Of a stretch of 26,314 nucleotides of DNA, positions 16,162-24,580 are shown one piece after another (the stretch's first letter is position 1; every line of letters begins with the position of its first letter). The notes under the pieces were generated by a model. The model was given only the letters and a program-made list of their open reading frames with translations. It was not told the origin of the DNA and searched no databases. Made by a program: the position numbers and the translations under genes. This DNA is from an uncultured Eubacterium sp. (GTDB lineage: Bacteria > Bacillota > Clostridia > Lachnospirales > Lachnospiraceae), in the NCBI GenBank assembly GCA_910584345.1, contig CAJTZX010000051.1, positions 1 to 26,314 of the forward strand. Direction: 5' to 3'.

Positions 16162-17547
16162 ATGATGTCAAAATTTATAGGAAACAAAAGCTTTTATAAA
16201 ATGGTACTTTTGATCGCAGTACCGATCATGATTCAAAATGGAATTACAAATTTTGTAAGTCTGTTGGATAATATTATGATTGGGCAGGTCGGTACGGAGC
16301 AGATGTCAGGAGCAGCGATCGTTAACCAGTTGATTTTTGTGTATAATCTCTGTATGTTTGGCGGTGTCTCTGGTGCAGGCATTTTTACGGCACAGTATTA
16401 TGGCCAGGGAAATGAGGAAGGAATTCGTCAGACGATGCGTTTTAAGTTCTGGATGGCGTTAGCTGTTACCGGCCTGACGATTTTACTTTTATTAGGTGGC
16501 GGAACATTTTTAATAAATGCTTATTTAAGCGGGGACGGTTCTGCCGAAGATGCTATGGCAACGTTGAGGTATGGAAAACAATATTTGCATATTATGCTAC
16601 TTGGGCTTCCTGCGTTTGCAGTCGTGCAGATTTATGCCAGTACGTTAAGGGAATGCGGACAGACGATTTTGCCGATGAAATCCGGGATTGTTGCAGTATT
16701 TGTTAATCTTGCATTTAATTATATTCTGATTTATGGGAAGATGGGTTTTCCGCGATTGGGAGTACGTGGAGCAGCGATTGCGACAGTGCTTTCTCGATAT
16801 GTGGAAATGTTAATCGTGATTTATTTTGTCCATAGAGACACGAAGACGTATTCGTTTATGGAAGGTTTATATCATACGATGAAACTTCCGAAAGATCTTG
16901 TGATTAAAATTATAAAAAAAGGAAGCCCACTGTTGTTTAATGAAACATTATGGGCTGCAGGCATGGCTATGCTGACGCAATGCTATTCAGTGCGTGGCCT
17001 AAATGTTGTCGCCGGTTTAAATGTATCCAACACGATCAACAATGTGTTTAATATTGTATTTATAGCGCTTGGAGATTCAGTTGCAATTATTGTTGGACAA
17101 TTGCTTGGAGCAGGCAAAATGGAAGAAGCTAGAGATACGGATAATAAGATGATTGCTTTTTCCGTGTTTTGTTGTACTTGTGTAGCTGCAATTATGTTGC
17201 TATTTGCACCAGTATTTCCGAGATTGTATAAAATAAATGATGAAGCAAGGGAATTGGCAAAATATTTTATTATGGTGACAGCGATATTTATGCCGCAGAA
17301 TGCATTTTTACATGCCGCTTATTTCACATTGCGCTCCGGCGGCAAGACGGTGATTACGTTTTTATTTGACAGTGTATTTATTTGGTGTGTAAGCGTAGTA
17401 ATCGCCTTTTCACTCAGCAGATTTACGACACTTCCTGTCATTGGAGTATATATTATGGTGCAGCTTGGTGATTTGGTAAAATGTGTGATTGGCTTTTTGC
17501 TTGTGAAAAAAGGGATCTGGCTGCAGAATATTGTGGAAAAAGGGTAG
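16162..17547 (+). CDS. MATE-family multidrug/toxin exporter
   Basis: I start it at ATG 16162 (461 residues), because AGGGGAGG lies 7 bases upstream and the family start MSKFIGNKSFYKM follows at once; the frame is open back to 16078 but that would include the promoter. It is a membrane protein with about 12 helices in two halves. The early motif is VPIMIQNGITNFVSLLDNIMIGQVG, and the second half begins with GSPLLFNETLWAAGMAMLTQCY. Such proteins export cationic drugs or metabolites using a Na+ or H+ gradient. The substrate is not predictable. It has its own promoter with a palindromic operator and stands alone between the gene fragments and rplS. Confidence 0.88.
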   Translation: MMSKFIGNKSFYKMVLLIAVPIMIQNGITNFVSLLDNIMIGQVGTEQMSGAAIVNQLIFVYNLCMFGGVSGAGIFTAQYYGQGNEEGIRQTMRFKFWMALAVTGLTILLLLGGGTFLINAYLSGDGSAEDAMATLRYGKQYLHIMLLGLPAFAVVQIYASTLRECGQTILPMKSGIVAVFVNLAFNYILIYGKMGFPRLGVRGAAIATVLSRYVEMLIVIYFVHRDTKTYSFMEGLYHTMKLPKDLVIKIIKKGSPLLFNETLWAAGMAMLTQCYSVRGLNVVAGLNVSNTINNVFNIVFIALGDSVAIIVGQLLGAGKMEEARDTDNKMIAFSVFCCTCVAAIMLLFAPVFPRLYKINDEARELAKYFIMVTAIFMPQNAFLHAAYFTLRSGGKTVITFLFDSVFIWCVSVVIAFSLSRFTTLPVIGVYIMVQLGDLVKCVIGFLLVKKGIWLQNIVEKG

Positions 17548-17592
17548 TTTAACACTGCATTTTCACCACACTCTGCAAAATTAAAAAAATAC

Positions 17593-17621
17593 TTGCAATA
17601 CATAACATATTGTGATAAGTT
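17593..17621 (+). promoter_or_regulatory. Promoter of the rplS operon
   Basis: TTGCAA (17593-17598) and TAAGTT (17616-17621) are 17 bp apart and about 80 bases ahead of rplS. A local promoter fits the absence of rpsP/rimM/trmD upstream, which commonly precede rplS. Confidence 0.55.
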
Positions 17622-17641
17622 AGACTTGTTGTGAAAAATGC

Positions 17642-17677
17642 GATGGTCCTCTGGTACAGACAGGTATTAAGAACATC
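17642..17677 (+). promoter_or_regulatory. Possible L19 ribosomal-protein leader RNA
   Basis: The rplS 5' untranslated region can fold into a small nested structure: GATG (17642-17645) with CATC (17674-17677), inside it CCT with AGG, and CTG with CAG, plus an unpaired TATTAAGAA. Its position and size fit the L19 leader by which L19 is thought to control its own synthesis in Firmicutes. The identity rests on position and hand folding only. Confidence 0.4.
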
Positions 17678-17699
17678 AAAATAATAGGAGGTCACAAAA

Positions 17700-18053
17700 A
17701 TGAATGCAGCAGAAATTATGAAACAGATTGAAACAGAGCAGATGAAAGAATCTGTATCTGAATTTCATGTAGGCGATACCGTAAAAGTATACGGTAAGAT
17801 TGTAGAAGGAAATCGTGAAAGAATCCAGGTATTTGAAGGAATTGTGTTAAAGAAGCAAGGTTCCAGCAACCGTGAGACTTTTACAGTTAGAAAGTTATCC
17901 AATGGCGTTGGTGTGGAAAAGACATGGCCATTGCATTCTCCGAACGTGGAAAAAGTAGAAGTTGTACGCCGTGGTAAAGTTAGACGTGCAAAATTAAACT
18001 ATTTAAGAGGGCGTGTCGGCAAACGTGCGAAAGTAAAAGAGCTGGTAAAATAG
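17700..18053 (+). CDS. rplS: 50S ribosomal protein L19
   Basis: A 117-residue L19, located at the 30S-50S interface of the ribosome. Typical motifs are FHVGDTVKVYGKIVEGNRERIQ-like start, then FEGIVLKKQG, FTVRKLSNGVGVEKTWPLHSP and the basic C-terminus LNYLRGRVGKRAKVKE. The length is normal. The start follows ATAGGAGG. It begins a conserved housekeeping cluster but is preceded here by an exporter instead of trmD. A terminator follows directly. Confidence 0.97.
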   Translation: MNAAEIMKQIETEQMKESVSEFHVGDTVKVYGKIVEGNRERIQVFEGIVLKKQGSSNRETFTVRKLSNGVGVEKTWPLHSPNVEKVEVVRRGKVRRAKLNYLRGRVGKRAKVKELVK

Positions 18054-18066
18054 TTTTTGTGCAGGA

Positions 18067-18096
18067 AGAGACAATTGCAAGATTGTCTCTTTTTTC
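18067..18096 (+). terminator. Rho-independent terminator after rplS
   Basis: AGAGACAAT (18067-18075) pairs with ATTGTCTCT (18082-18090) and is followed by TTTTTTC. Read-through or a weak promoter after it would be needed to express lepB. Confidence 0.85.
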
Positions 18097-18145
18097 AAAA
18101 TATTTTGTAAAATGCAGGAACATTACGTAAGTAAGGAATAGAAAG

Positions 18146-18733
18146 ATGAGAAGACGGGTCAAAGGGCTTGAATTTGGCAGAAAAAAAGAACGGAAAATTA
18201 ATTTGTCTTTGTTTCAGGAAATTATGATCTGGATCATAGAAATAGCAATAACGATTACGATAGCAGTAGTGTTTACTTATTTCTTTGGCGTACGTTCTAC
18301 TGTGGTAGGACCTTCTATGTCGCCGCAGCTGGAAGATGGAGACGAAGTATTGATTGACCGTTTTTTGTATAAATTTATTTCTCCGAAAGCGGGAGATATG
18401 ATTGCTTTTCTTCCGAATGGAAATACAAATACGCATTATTACTTAAAGCGTGTGATTGCTGTGCCTGGGGATACGATACAGATCAAAGATGGTATGGTCT
18501 ATGTAAATGGAGAAGAATTTCAGGAAGAGATAGAAGCTGACCGTATCGAAGATGCAGGAATTGCTGACAGTGAGATGACGCTTGCAGAGGATGAATATTT
18601 TGTGCTCGGAGATAATCGTAATAACAGTGAGGACAGCCGATTTGCCAATATTGGCAATATCAGGGAAGATTATATTATTGGAAAAGCATGGTTTGTCATA
18701 TCGCCGCGGGACAAGCTGGGCTTCATTCAGTAA
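18146..18733 (+). CDS. lepB: Signal peptidase I (first copy)
   Basis: A 195-residue membrane-anchored serine protease that removes signal peptides from secreted proteins. A basic cytoplasmic N-terminus of about 20 residues is followed by one membrane helix (about 24-47). The active site lies outside the cell: catalytic S57 in GPSMSP and general base K101 in YYLKRVIAVPGD. Box E is VLGDNRNNSEDSR. AAGGA lies 8 bases before the start. The second copy lies just after rbgA and shares a 20-base identical stretch around the NNSEDSR codons, so the two are paralogues. Confidence 0.92.
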   Translation: MRRRVKGLEFGRKKERKINLSLFQEIMIWIIEIAITITIAVVFTYFFGVRSTVVGPSMSPQLEDGDEVLIDRFLYKFISPKAGDMIAFLPNGNTNTHYYLKRVIAVPGDTIQIKDGMVYVNGEEFQEEIEADRIEDAGIADSEMTLAEDEYFVLGDNRNNSEDSRFANIGNIREDYIIGKAWFVISPRDKLGFIQ

Positions 18734-18744
18734 GGAGGAATGCT

Positions 18745-19587
18745 ATGCAGTATCAATGGTATCCGGGACATATGACAAAGGCGAAAAGGCAGATGCAGGA
18801 AGATATCAAACTTGTGGATCTCGTCATTGAGCTGGTGGATGCAAGAATACCGGTCAGCAGCCATAATCCAGACATCGATGATCTGGGGAAAAATAAATCC
18901 AGATTAGTTTTATTAAATAAAGCGGACCTTGCCGATCAGACAGGAAATCAGGCATGGTGTGAATATTATAAAGATCACGGGATGCATGCGGTACAATTAG
19001 ATTCCAGAAATCGGGCCAGTATGAAGGAAGTGCATCGTATTATCCAGGAAGCATGTAAAGAAAAGCTGGAGCGAAACCGTAAAAGAGGGATATTAAATCG
19101 TCCGGTGCGAGCTATGGTTGCAGGTATTCCAAACGTAGGTAAATCTACATTTATTAATTCGTTTGCGGGGAAGGCCTGTGCAAAAACAGGCAATCAACCG
19201 GGGGTGACAAAGGGAAAACAATGGATACGGCTGAATAAAAATGTAGAATTGTTAGATACGCCGGGAATTTTGTGGCCTAAATTTGAAGATCAGATGATCG
19301 GTCTGCATTTGGCGTTGATCGGTTCTATCAAAGACGAGCTTTTGAATAAGGAAGAGATGGCTTTGGAGCTGATTACAAAGCTAATTGATTTATATCCAGG
19401 AATTTTATCCAAACGATATGACCTGGATGAAAACGGAGAACCCGCAGTAGTTTTAGAACATCTAGCGCAAAATAGAAACTGCCTGAAAAAGGGTGGGGAA
19501 TTGGATACGGATAAGGCTTCGGCTTTATTATTAGAAGAATTTCGCAGTGGAAAATTGGGCCGGATTACAATTGAATTACCAGAATAA
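18745..19587 (+). CDS. rbgA: Ribosome biogenesis GTPase RbgA (YlqF)
   Basis: 280 residues from ATG 18745, which follows AAGGAGG overlapping the lepB stop; the longer frame from 18688 lies within lepB and is rejected. RbgA is a circularly permuted GTPase needed late in 50S subunit assembly. The permuted order is visible: G4 NKAD at 58-61, then G1 GIPNVGKST at 127-135, then G3 DTPG at 171-174. The N-terminus QWYPGHMTKAKRQM is family-typical and includes the His used in catalysis. The C-terminal domain (LDLYPG-like region onward) contacts rRNA. It sits next to rplS and rnhB, as in Bacillus. Confidence 0.95.
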   Translation: MQYQWYPGHMTKAKRQMQEDIKLVDLVIELVDARIPVSSHNPDIDDLGKNKSRLVLLNKADLADQTGNQAWCEYYKDHGMHAVQLDSRNRASMKEVHRIIQEACKEKLERNRKRGILNRPVRAMVAGIPNVGKSTFINSFAGKACAKTGNQPGVTKGKQWIRLNKNVELLDTPGILWPKFEDQMIGLHLALIGSIKDELLNKEEMALELITKLIDLYPGILSKRYDLDENGEPAVVLEHLAQNRNCLKKGGELDTDKASALLLEEFRSGKLGRITIELPE

Positions 19588-19632
19588 AATTAAATGAGTA
19601 AAAAAATATTGCGGCTGATAGGGTGATGAAAC

Positions 19633-20217
19633 ATGAAGGCAATATTTAAAGATGTCGTTAGTCTGTGCTTTTATCTGGTCATTGTTATGGGATGCACGTA
19701 TGTATTCGTAAATTATGCGGTGCAGCGTACACAGATCGAGGGCGATTCTATGCAGACAATGCTTTCGGATGGAGATCAGGTGCTTGTAGACAAGCTGACT
19801 TATCGTTTCAGGGAACCACAGCGGTATGATATGATAGCATTTCCATATCGTTATGAGCAGGATACATTTTACGTCAAACGAATCATTGGCCTGCCGGGAG
19901 AAAAGATACGGATTGATGCACAGGGTACGATATTTATTAACGACGAAGCGTTAGAAGAACATTATGGAACAGAGGCGATCAGCCATCCGGGATTTGCGTC
20001 TGTGCCGAAAATATTGGCGGAGGATGAATATTTTGTACTTGGCGACAACCGCAATAACAGTGAGGACAGCCGGTTTGCATCGGTTGGATATGTACGCCGT
20101 TCGGAGATTGTTGGAAAAGTATTTTTTCGTATTTATCCATTTTCTTCGATTGGTTTCATCACGGATGCCGGAGACGGTGAAAATAGGAAGAATGCCAAAA
20201 AAGGGGAAGAGGAATAA
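19633..20217 (+). CDS. lepB: Signal peptidase I (second copy)
   Basis: 194 residues with a very short cytoplasmic N-terminus and one membrane helix at about 9-28. The catalytic residues are S39 in GDSMQTML and K82 in FYVKRIIGLPGE. Box E is VLGDNRNNSEDSR. The C-terminus carries an acidic/basic tail, DAGDGENRKNAKKGEEE, absent from the first copy. The two lepB copies flank rbgA; they may have different substrate preferences. The end lies within the N-terminal coding choices of rnhB. Confidence 0.92.
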   Translation: MKAIFKDVVSLCFYLVIVMGCTYVFVNYAVQRTQIEGDSMQTMLSDGDQVLVDKLTYRFREPQRYDMIAFPYRYEQDTFYVKRIIGLPGEKIRIDAQGTIFINDEALEEHYGTEAISHPGFASVPKILAEDEYFVLGDNRNNSEDSRFASVGYVRRSEIVGKVFFRIYPFSSIGFITDAGDGENRKNAKKGEEE

Positions 20218-20227
20218 GGTACAGGTG

Positions 20228-21004
20228 ATGAGTGAGGAAAGAGTACAAAAAACAATTGCACAGGTTCAGGAGGAATATCAGGCAGCACAGTTACCTATGC
20301 TGCCTGAATTTATCTGTGTTTATCAAAAGGATGCAAGAGCAGGTGTACAAAAAATAGTACAAAGAGCCAGACAGAAAATTCAAAAACTGGAAGAGGAGCG
20401 TGTGCGCATTTATGAGATGGGTGCATATGAGCGGGAGTATGCACAATGTACATGGATCTGCGGAATAGATGAAGCTGGCAGAGGGCCTCTGGCAGGGCCA
20501 GTTGTAGCAGGTGCGGTAATTCTTCCGAAAGATTGCGAGATTTTGTATTTGAATGATTCCAAACAGTTGTCTGCCAGTATGCGGGAAGAATTATTTGATG
20601 TGATTATGGAAAAGGCAGCTGCGGCGGGAATAGGGATTGTATCTTCTGAAACGATAGATCAGATCAATATTTTGCAGGCAACGTATCAGGCTATGCGGGA
20701 AGCTATTAACAATCTTGGTATAATACCCGATATATTGTTAAATGATGCTGTTACAATACCGGATGTACAGATCAAGCAGGTGCCTATTATCAAAGGTGAC
20801 GCCAAAAGCGTTTCCATTGCGGCAGCCAGTATCATTGCGAAGGTGACAAGAGATCATATGATGGAGGAGTATGACCGGATTTATCCGGGATATGGATTTG
20901 CTGCCCATAAAGGATATGGGACAAAAGAACATATGCGCGCGCTGCATCAGATGGGCCCTTGTGCGATTCACAGAAAGACATTTATCAAATCAATTGTCAG
21001 GTAA
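20228..21004 (+). CDS. rnhB: Ribonuclease HII
   Basis: 258 residues from ATG 20228; an alternative ATG at 20192 (270 residues) would overlap lepB by 26 bases. The enzyme cuts the RNA strand of RNA-DNA hybrids and removes misincorporated ribonucleotides. The metal-binding core starts CGIDEAGRGPLAGPVVAG with D81 and E82, followed by the NDSKQLS motif, LLNDAV with a third Asp, and KSVSIAAASIIAKVTRD with a fourth. An N-terminal extension of about 75 residues, rich in charged helix formers, precedes the core, as in other Firmicute RNase HII proteins. It lies in the conserved rbgA-rnhB-ylqG order. Confidence 0.93.
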   Translation: MSEERVQKTIAQVQEEYQAAQLPMLPEFICVYQKDARAGVQKIVQRARQKIQKLEEERVRIYEMGAYEREYAQCTWICGIDEAGRGPLAGPVVAGAVILPKDCEILYLNDSKQLSASMREELFDVIMEKAAAAGIGIVSSETIDQINILQATYQAMREAINNLGIIPDILLNDAVTIPDVQIKQVPIIKGDAKSVSIAAASIIAKVTRDHMMEEYDRIYPGYGFAAHKGYGTKEHMRALHQMGPCAIHRKTFIKSIVR

Positions 21005-21081
21005 AAACCAGATCGGAAATGCCAGAATAAAAGTAACAGGTCAGCTTGTTTGAATTGTTAACATGACAGGAGGCAGAAATT

Positions 21082-22890
21082 ATGCAGATTGCAGATTATT
21101 TAGGACAATATGCCAACACGCTTGCGAATGCATCGTCGGCAGCGCCGTCATCTGTACAAAACGCTGGTACAGTGACACAGAGTGTTGTGTCAGAACTGAC
21201 GCAGATGCAGGAAGGGGCTGTGTTTGAGGGTAGCATCAATGCGATGGACGGCTCGAAAATATTGCTTGGCCTTCAAAACGGGCAGACGATCACAGCCCGA
21301 TTAGAAGGCAGCGTCAACCTTATGCTGGGGCAGTCTGTGTTTTTTCAGGTAAAATCTAACGATGGAAATACGATTGCGATCAAACCGTTTACGGACGGAC
21401 AGACCTTTAATCCAACGATTCAAAAAGCGCTGGATGCGGCTGGTATGGAGATGACAAAAGATACGATGGATATGGTAAATCGTATGATGGAAGAAGGGCT
21501 GCCGATTGATAAGCAGTCGTTGGCTTCTATGCGCCAGACGCTTATGCAGAATCCGTATGTATCATTGGATACGGCCGTTACGATGACCAAACTTGGAATT
21601 CCTGTCAATAGTCAGCTTGCGGCACAGTTTGAAAATTATCAGAATGACCGCCATTCCATGTTAAATGAGATGAATCAGGTGATGGAAGGGCTGTCAAAGG
21701 TGTATGCAAAGGCGCCTGCTTCCCAGCTGCAGCAGTTGAATCAGCAGATATTATCGATTCTTCAAGGAACGGAAAAAAATCAGCCTGGCGTGCAGCTGTT
21801 TTTGGAAGAGACGCTGGCGGCTCAAAAAGAAGGCGGGCAGGAAGGACTGCCGCAAATGCCATCCGACGGGCAGGAACCAGCAGGAAAACAGATGGCAGAT
21901 TTAGCAGGTAAAACTCCGGGCTTGCAAACGCAGCAGGAATTTGCTGACAAGATACAGTCCCAATCAGGCCATCAGATGTCGGAAGCTGCGGCGGATGAAT
22001 CGGCAGGCGCTTCGGAAAAAGCAAGTATACAGATGGCAGACGGCAAAGAGGCCGTACCGCCCAGACAACTGTCAGAGCTGCTTTCCAGACATCAGATTGC
22101 ACAACTGGAAGCACAGCTTAAGGAAGCATTTCCAAAGGCAGAATTTGGAAAGCTGAATACGCAGCTGAGCGCAAAAGAATTTTTAGATGCTGTCGCGCAG
22201 CAGCTGGAACAGCATCCATCTTTCGATAAATCAGCGCTTGGCCGGCTGTTTTCAGGAAAAGAGTATCATGCGCTTTTAAAAGAAGTGATGCAGGAGCAGT
22301 GGACGGTTCGGCCTGAAGAATTAAAGACAGAGCATAAAGTGGAAGAACTGTACCAGAGGTTGAATCGCCAGATGGGCCAGATTGAACAGCTGGCAAAGCA
22401 GACGGGTATGAATACGGGACAGCTTTCGCAGGCAGCAGCACAAGTGCGTGACAATATTGAATTTATGCATCAGATCAATCAGGCGTATACCTATGTGCAG
22501 ATTCCGCTGAAAATGGCAAATCAAAATGCACATAGCGATCTGTATGTCTATACAAATAAGCGTAATCTTAGAAAAAGAGAAGGCGAATTGTCAGCGTTTT
22601 TACATTTGGAACTGGAAAATCTCGGTACGACAGATGTTTCGATTAAGATGCTGGATAAAAATGTAAGTACAAAATTTTATCTGGAAGACGACACTTCTTA
22701 TGATCTAATCGAGGAACATCTTCCACAGCTTACGCAACGTCTAGAAAAACTGGGCTATCATTGTCAGGTCACGGTGGAAAACAGAGAGGAAAAAGTTGAC
22801 TTTGTTGAGGATTTTCTGCAAAAGAGCCAGCCGGCGAAAGCGGCGTCCAAAGGAATGGTGCATCGGTATTCGTTTGATGTACGGGCTTAG
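21082..22890 (+). CDS. ylqG: YlqG-like protein with FliK-like C-terminal domain
   Basis: 602 residues with no signal peptide or membrane helix. The N-terminal part (about 1-110) includes a small beta-rich section, GSINAMDGSKILLGLQNGQ. The middle (about 240-330) is a Gln/Ala/Ser/Gly-rich low-complexity linker. The C-terminal 130 residues (IPLKMANQNAHSDLYVYTNK onward, with LHLELENLGTTDVSIKMLDK) look like the C-terminal domain of flagellar hook-length protein FliK. Its place between rnhB and a FlhB-like gene is the B. subtilis ylqG/ylqH arrangement. FliK and FlhB together switch type III export specificity; what this pair does outside the flagellar cluster is not known. It may be a second flagellar switch or have another role. 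Confidence 0.7.
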   Translation: MQIADYLGQYANTLANASSAAPSSVQNAGTVTQSVVSELTQMQEGAVFEGSINAMDGSKILLGLQNGQTITARLEGSVNLMLGQSVFFQVKSNDGNTIAIKPFTDGQTFNPTIQKALDAAGMEMTKDTMDMVNRMMEEGLPIDKQSLASMRQTLMQNPYVSLDTAVTMTKLGIPVNSQLAAQFENYQNDRHSMLNEMNQVMEGLSKVYAKAPASQLQQLNQQILSILQGTEKNQPGVQLFLEETLAAQKEGGQEGLPQMPSDGQEPAGKQMADLAGKTPGLQTQQEFADKIQSQSGHQMSEAAADESAGASEKASIQMADGKEAVPPRQLSELLSRHQIAQLEAQLKEAFPKAEFGKLNTQLSAKEFLDAVAQQLEQHPSFDKSALGRLFSGKEYHALLKEVMQEQWTVRPEELKTEHKVEELYQRLNRQMGQIEQLAKQTGMNTGQLSQAAAQVRDNIEFMHQINQAYTYVQIPLKMANQNAHSDLYVYTNKRNLRKREGELSAFLHLELENLGTTDVSIKMLDKNVSTKFYLEDDTSYDLIEEHLPQLTQRLEKLGYHCQVTVENREEKVDFVEDFLQKSQPAKAASKGMVHRYSFDVRA

Positions 22891-22951
22891 AAAATGTTAG
22901 GAAAGAACATGGTGGCAGATAATTAAGTATAGAAGGAAAAGGAGAAGCGTC

Positions 22952-23248
22952 GTGGCACAAAAAAAAGCAGAAAAACCGAAAACTGCAGTAGCGCTTGCCT
23001 ATGAACCGGGAGATCAGGCGCCGAAGATACTTGCAACTGGAAAAGGCGCTTTAGCAGAAAAGATTATCGATGCTGCAAAAGAAGCGGATGTACCGACTTA
23101 TAAAGATGATAAGCTGGCAGATACGCTTTCGCGGTTGGAGATCGGAGATATGATACCGCCGGAGCTGTATCAGGTCGTGGCAGAAATTCTTGTATTTGTA
23201 AACGATATGGATAAAATACGCCAGAAACTTGGAGATTATAAAAAATGA
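22952..23248 (+). CDS. ylqH: FlhB C-terminal-domain homologue (YlqH/FhlB type)
   Basis: A 98-residue soluble protein from a GTG start (AAAGGAG upstream). It matches the cytoplasmic C-terminal domain of the flagellar export protein FlhB: AVALAYEPGDQAPKILATGKG, AEKIIDAAKEADVP and DMIPPELYQVVAEILVFV. FlhB itself has four membrane helices and a self-cleaving NPTH motif; here the membrane part is absent and the NPTH position reads EKPK. It therefore resembles the already-cleaved C-terminal piece. It follows the FliK-like gene and overlaps yraN by four bases (ATGA). The likely partners are the ylqG product or a true FlhB elsewhere. Confidence 0.8.
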   Translation: MAQKKAEKPKTAVALAYEPGDQAPKILATGKGALAEKIIDAAKEADVPTYKDDKLADTLSRLEIGDMIPPELYQVVAEILVFVNDMDKIRQKLGDYKK

Positions 23249-23601
23249 GAAACACCCGGGCAGTCGGTACGGATTATGAGAAACAAGCAGCTGAATATTT
23301 GGAAACACATGGATATCACATATTGGAGCAAAATTTTCGTTGCAGGATGGGCGAAATTGACCTGATTGCAGAAGAAGACGGCTATCTGGTATTTATCGAG
23401 GTCAAATATCGGGCAGGTACGCAGATGGGAGAGCCGCAGGAGGCAGTAAATTTCCGTAAACAGCAAAAAATAAGCAGGGCGGCGTCTTATTATTGTCTGC
23501 GCCATAAAATATCTCCGCAAAAACCTTGCCGCTTTGATGTAGCAGCATGTATGGGCGGAGAATGGACAATTATTCAAAATGCGTTTGACTATATACAATA
23601 A
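23245..23601 (+). CDS. yraN: YraN / UPF0102 family nuclease-like protein
   Basis: A 118-residue protein with the PD-(D/E)xK nuclease fold signature: GEIDLIAEEDGYLVFIEVKYR, including E37, D39, E52 and K54. The N-terminal GTDYEKQAAEYLETHGYHIL helix is family-typical. The family resembles Holliday-junction resolvases, but its biological role is not established. It overlaps ylqH (ATGA) and so belongs to the rnhB-ylqG-ylqH transcription unit. The length is normal. Confidence 0.88.
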   Translation: MRNTRAVGTDYEKQAAEYLETHGYHILEQNFRCRMGEIDLIAEEDGYLVFIEVKYRAGTQMGEPQEAVNFRKQQKISRAASYYCLRHKISPQKPCRFDVAACMGGEWTIIQNAFDYIQ

Positions 23602-23603
23602 GC

Positions 23604-23644
23604 AACTGTGAATAAATAACTTTGCAATTTACTTATTCACAGTT
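23604..23644 (+). terminator. Perfect 12-bp hairpin after yraN
   Basis: AACTGTGAATAA (23604-23615) pairs with TTATTCACAGTT (23633-23644), three bases after the yraN stop. No U run follows, so it may act as a weak terminator, an mRNA stabiliser or a binding site. Confidence 0.5.
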
Positions 23645-23687
23645 CCTTACGATAACGAATCTGAGATTTTTAAGAAGGATAAAATGG

Positions 23688-24554
23688 ATGATAAAATTAA
23701 GCGATTTTAAGACGGCAGATGACAGGCAGGTGCTTTACTTAGAGGATGACAGTGCGGATGGAGGAATTCCGCTTTTAAAGTTTCATTTGTTTGACCAGCT
23801 GCCGTTTGTGGATTATGGGATTACCACACGTGCAGGCGGAGTGAGTGAAGGGGTATTTTCTTCTTTGAATCTAAGCTATACAAGAGGAGATGAAAAAATT
23901 GCCGTAGATGAGAATTATCATCGTACGGCAGTTTCACTTCATGCAAAAGTATCTGATTTTGTATTGACAGATCAGACGCATACCGTCAATATACGGACCG
24001 TTTCGAGGGATGACTGTGGCAAAGGAATTTTGCGGGACAAAGATTACCAGGATATAGACGGGCTGATTACAAATGAGCCAGATATGGTATTGTCAGCATT
24101 TTTTGCAGATTGTGTACCGCTGTTGTTTATCGATCCAGTGCACCGCGCGATTGGTGTCAGTCATTCCGGCTGGCGCGGAACTGTGGCACGAATGGGACGC
24201 GAGACGGTACGGGCTATGCAGGAAGCATATGGCAGCAATCCAAAGGAGCTGTATGGTGCAGTCGGGCCTTCGATCTGCCAGTCTTGTTATGAAGTCAGCG
24301 AAGATGTAGCGTTTTATTTTATGGAACAATTTCCGCAGGCTGGCGAAGAGCTGTGTATGCCTGGTGCGCCGGGAAAATACCAGCTGAATTTGTGGAAGGC
24401 AAATGAACTTGTGTTACTAGAAGCGGGTATTCAAATAGAACATCTGGCAGTGACGAATATTTGTACGTGCTGCAATCCAAAGCTGCTGTTTTCCCATCGT
24501 GCAAGCAAAGGGAAGCGGGGCAATTTTGGAGCGTTTATAAAGCTTAAACGATAG
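23688..24554 (+). CDS. pgeF: Peptidoglycan editing factor PgeF / YfiH laccase-domain protein
   Basis: 288 residues from ATG 23688, with AGAAGGAT 7 bases upstream. The frame is open back to 23622, but that region is the hairpin. The family contains a metal-binding laccase-like (cytotoxic necrotising factor-like) fold. Key residues are H98 in TDQTHTVN, C142 in FADCVPLLFID and H159 in GVSHSGWRGTVARMG. Cysteines also appear in SICQSCYEV and NICTCCNP. Members have been reported as purine nucleoside hydrolysing or phosphorylating enzymes and, in E. coli, as limiting wrong amino acids in peptidoglycan precursors. It lies between yraN and spoIVA; which activity applies here is uncertain. Confidence 0.85.
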   Translation: MIKLSDFKTADDRQVLYLEDDSADGGIPLLKFHLFDQLPFVDYGITTRAGGVSEGVFSSLNLSYTRGDEKIAVDENYHRTAVSLHAKVSDFVLTDQTHTVNIRTVSRDDCGKGILRDKDYQDIDGLITNEPDMVLSAFFADCVPLLFIDPVHRAIGVSHSGWRGTVARMGRETVRAMQEAYGSNPKELYGAVGPSICQSCYEVSEDVAFYFMEQFPQAGEELCMPGAPGKYQLNLWKANELVLLEAGIQIEHLAVTNICTCCNPKLLFSHRASKGKRGNFGAFIKLKR

Positions 24555-24580
24555 CATTCTGCAAAAAGATGAAAAAATAG

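Noticed and set aside
19964..20227. Long N-terminal extension of RNase HII
   Set aside because: This part is the other frame of lepB; ATG 20228 (or 20192) is the sensible start.
21605..22114. Minus-strand frame of 169 residues opposite ylqG
   Set aside because: It shows no motif and lies entirely antisense to the low-complexity section of a well-supported gene.
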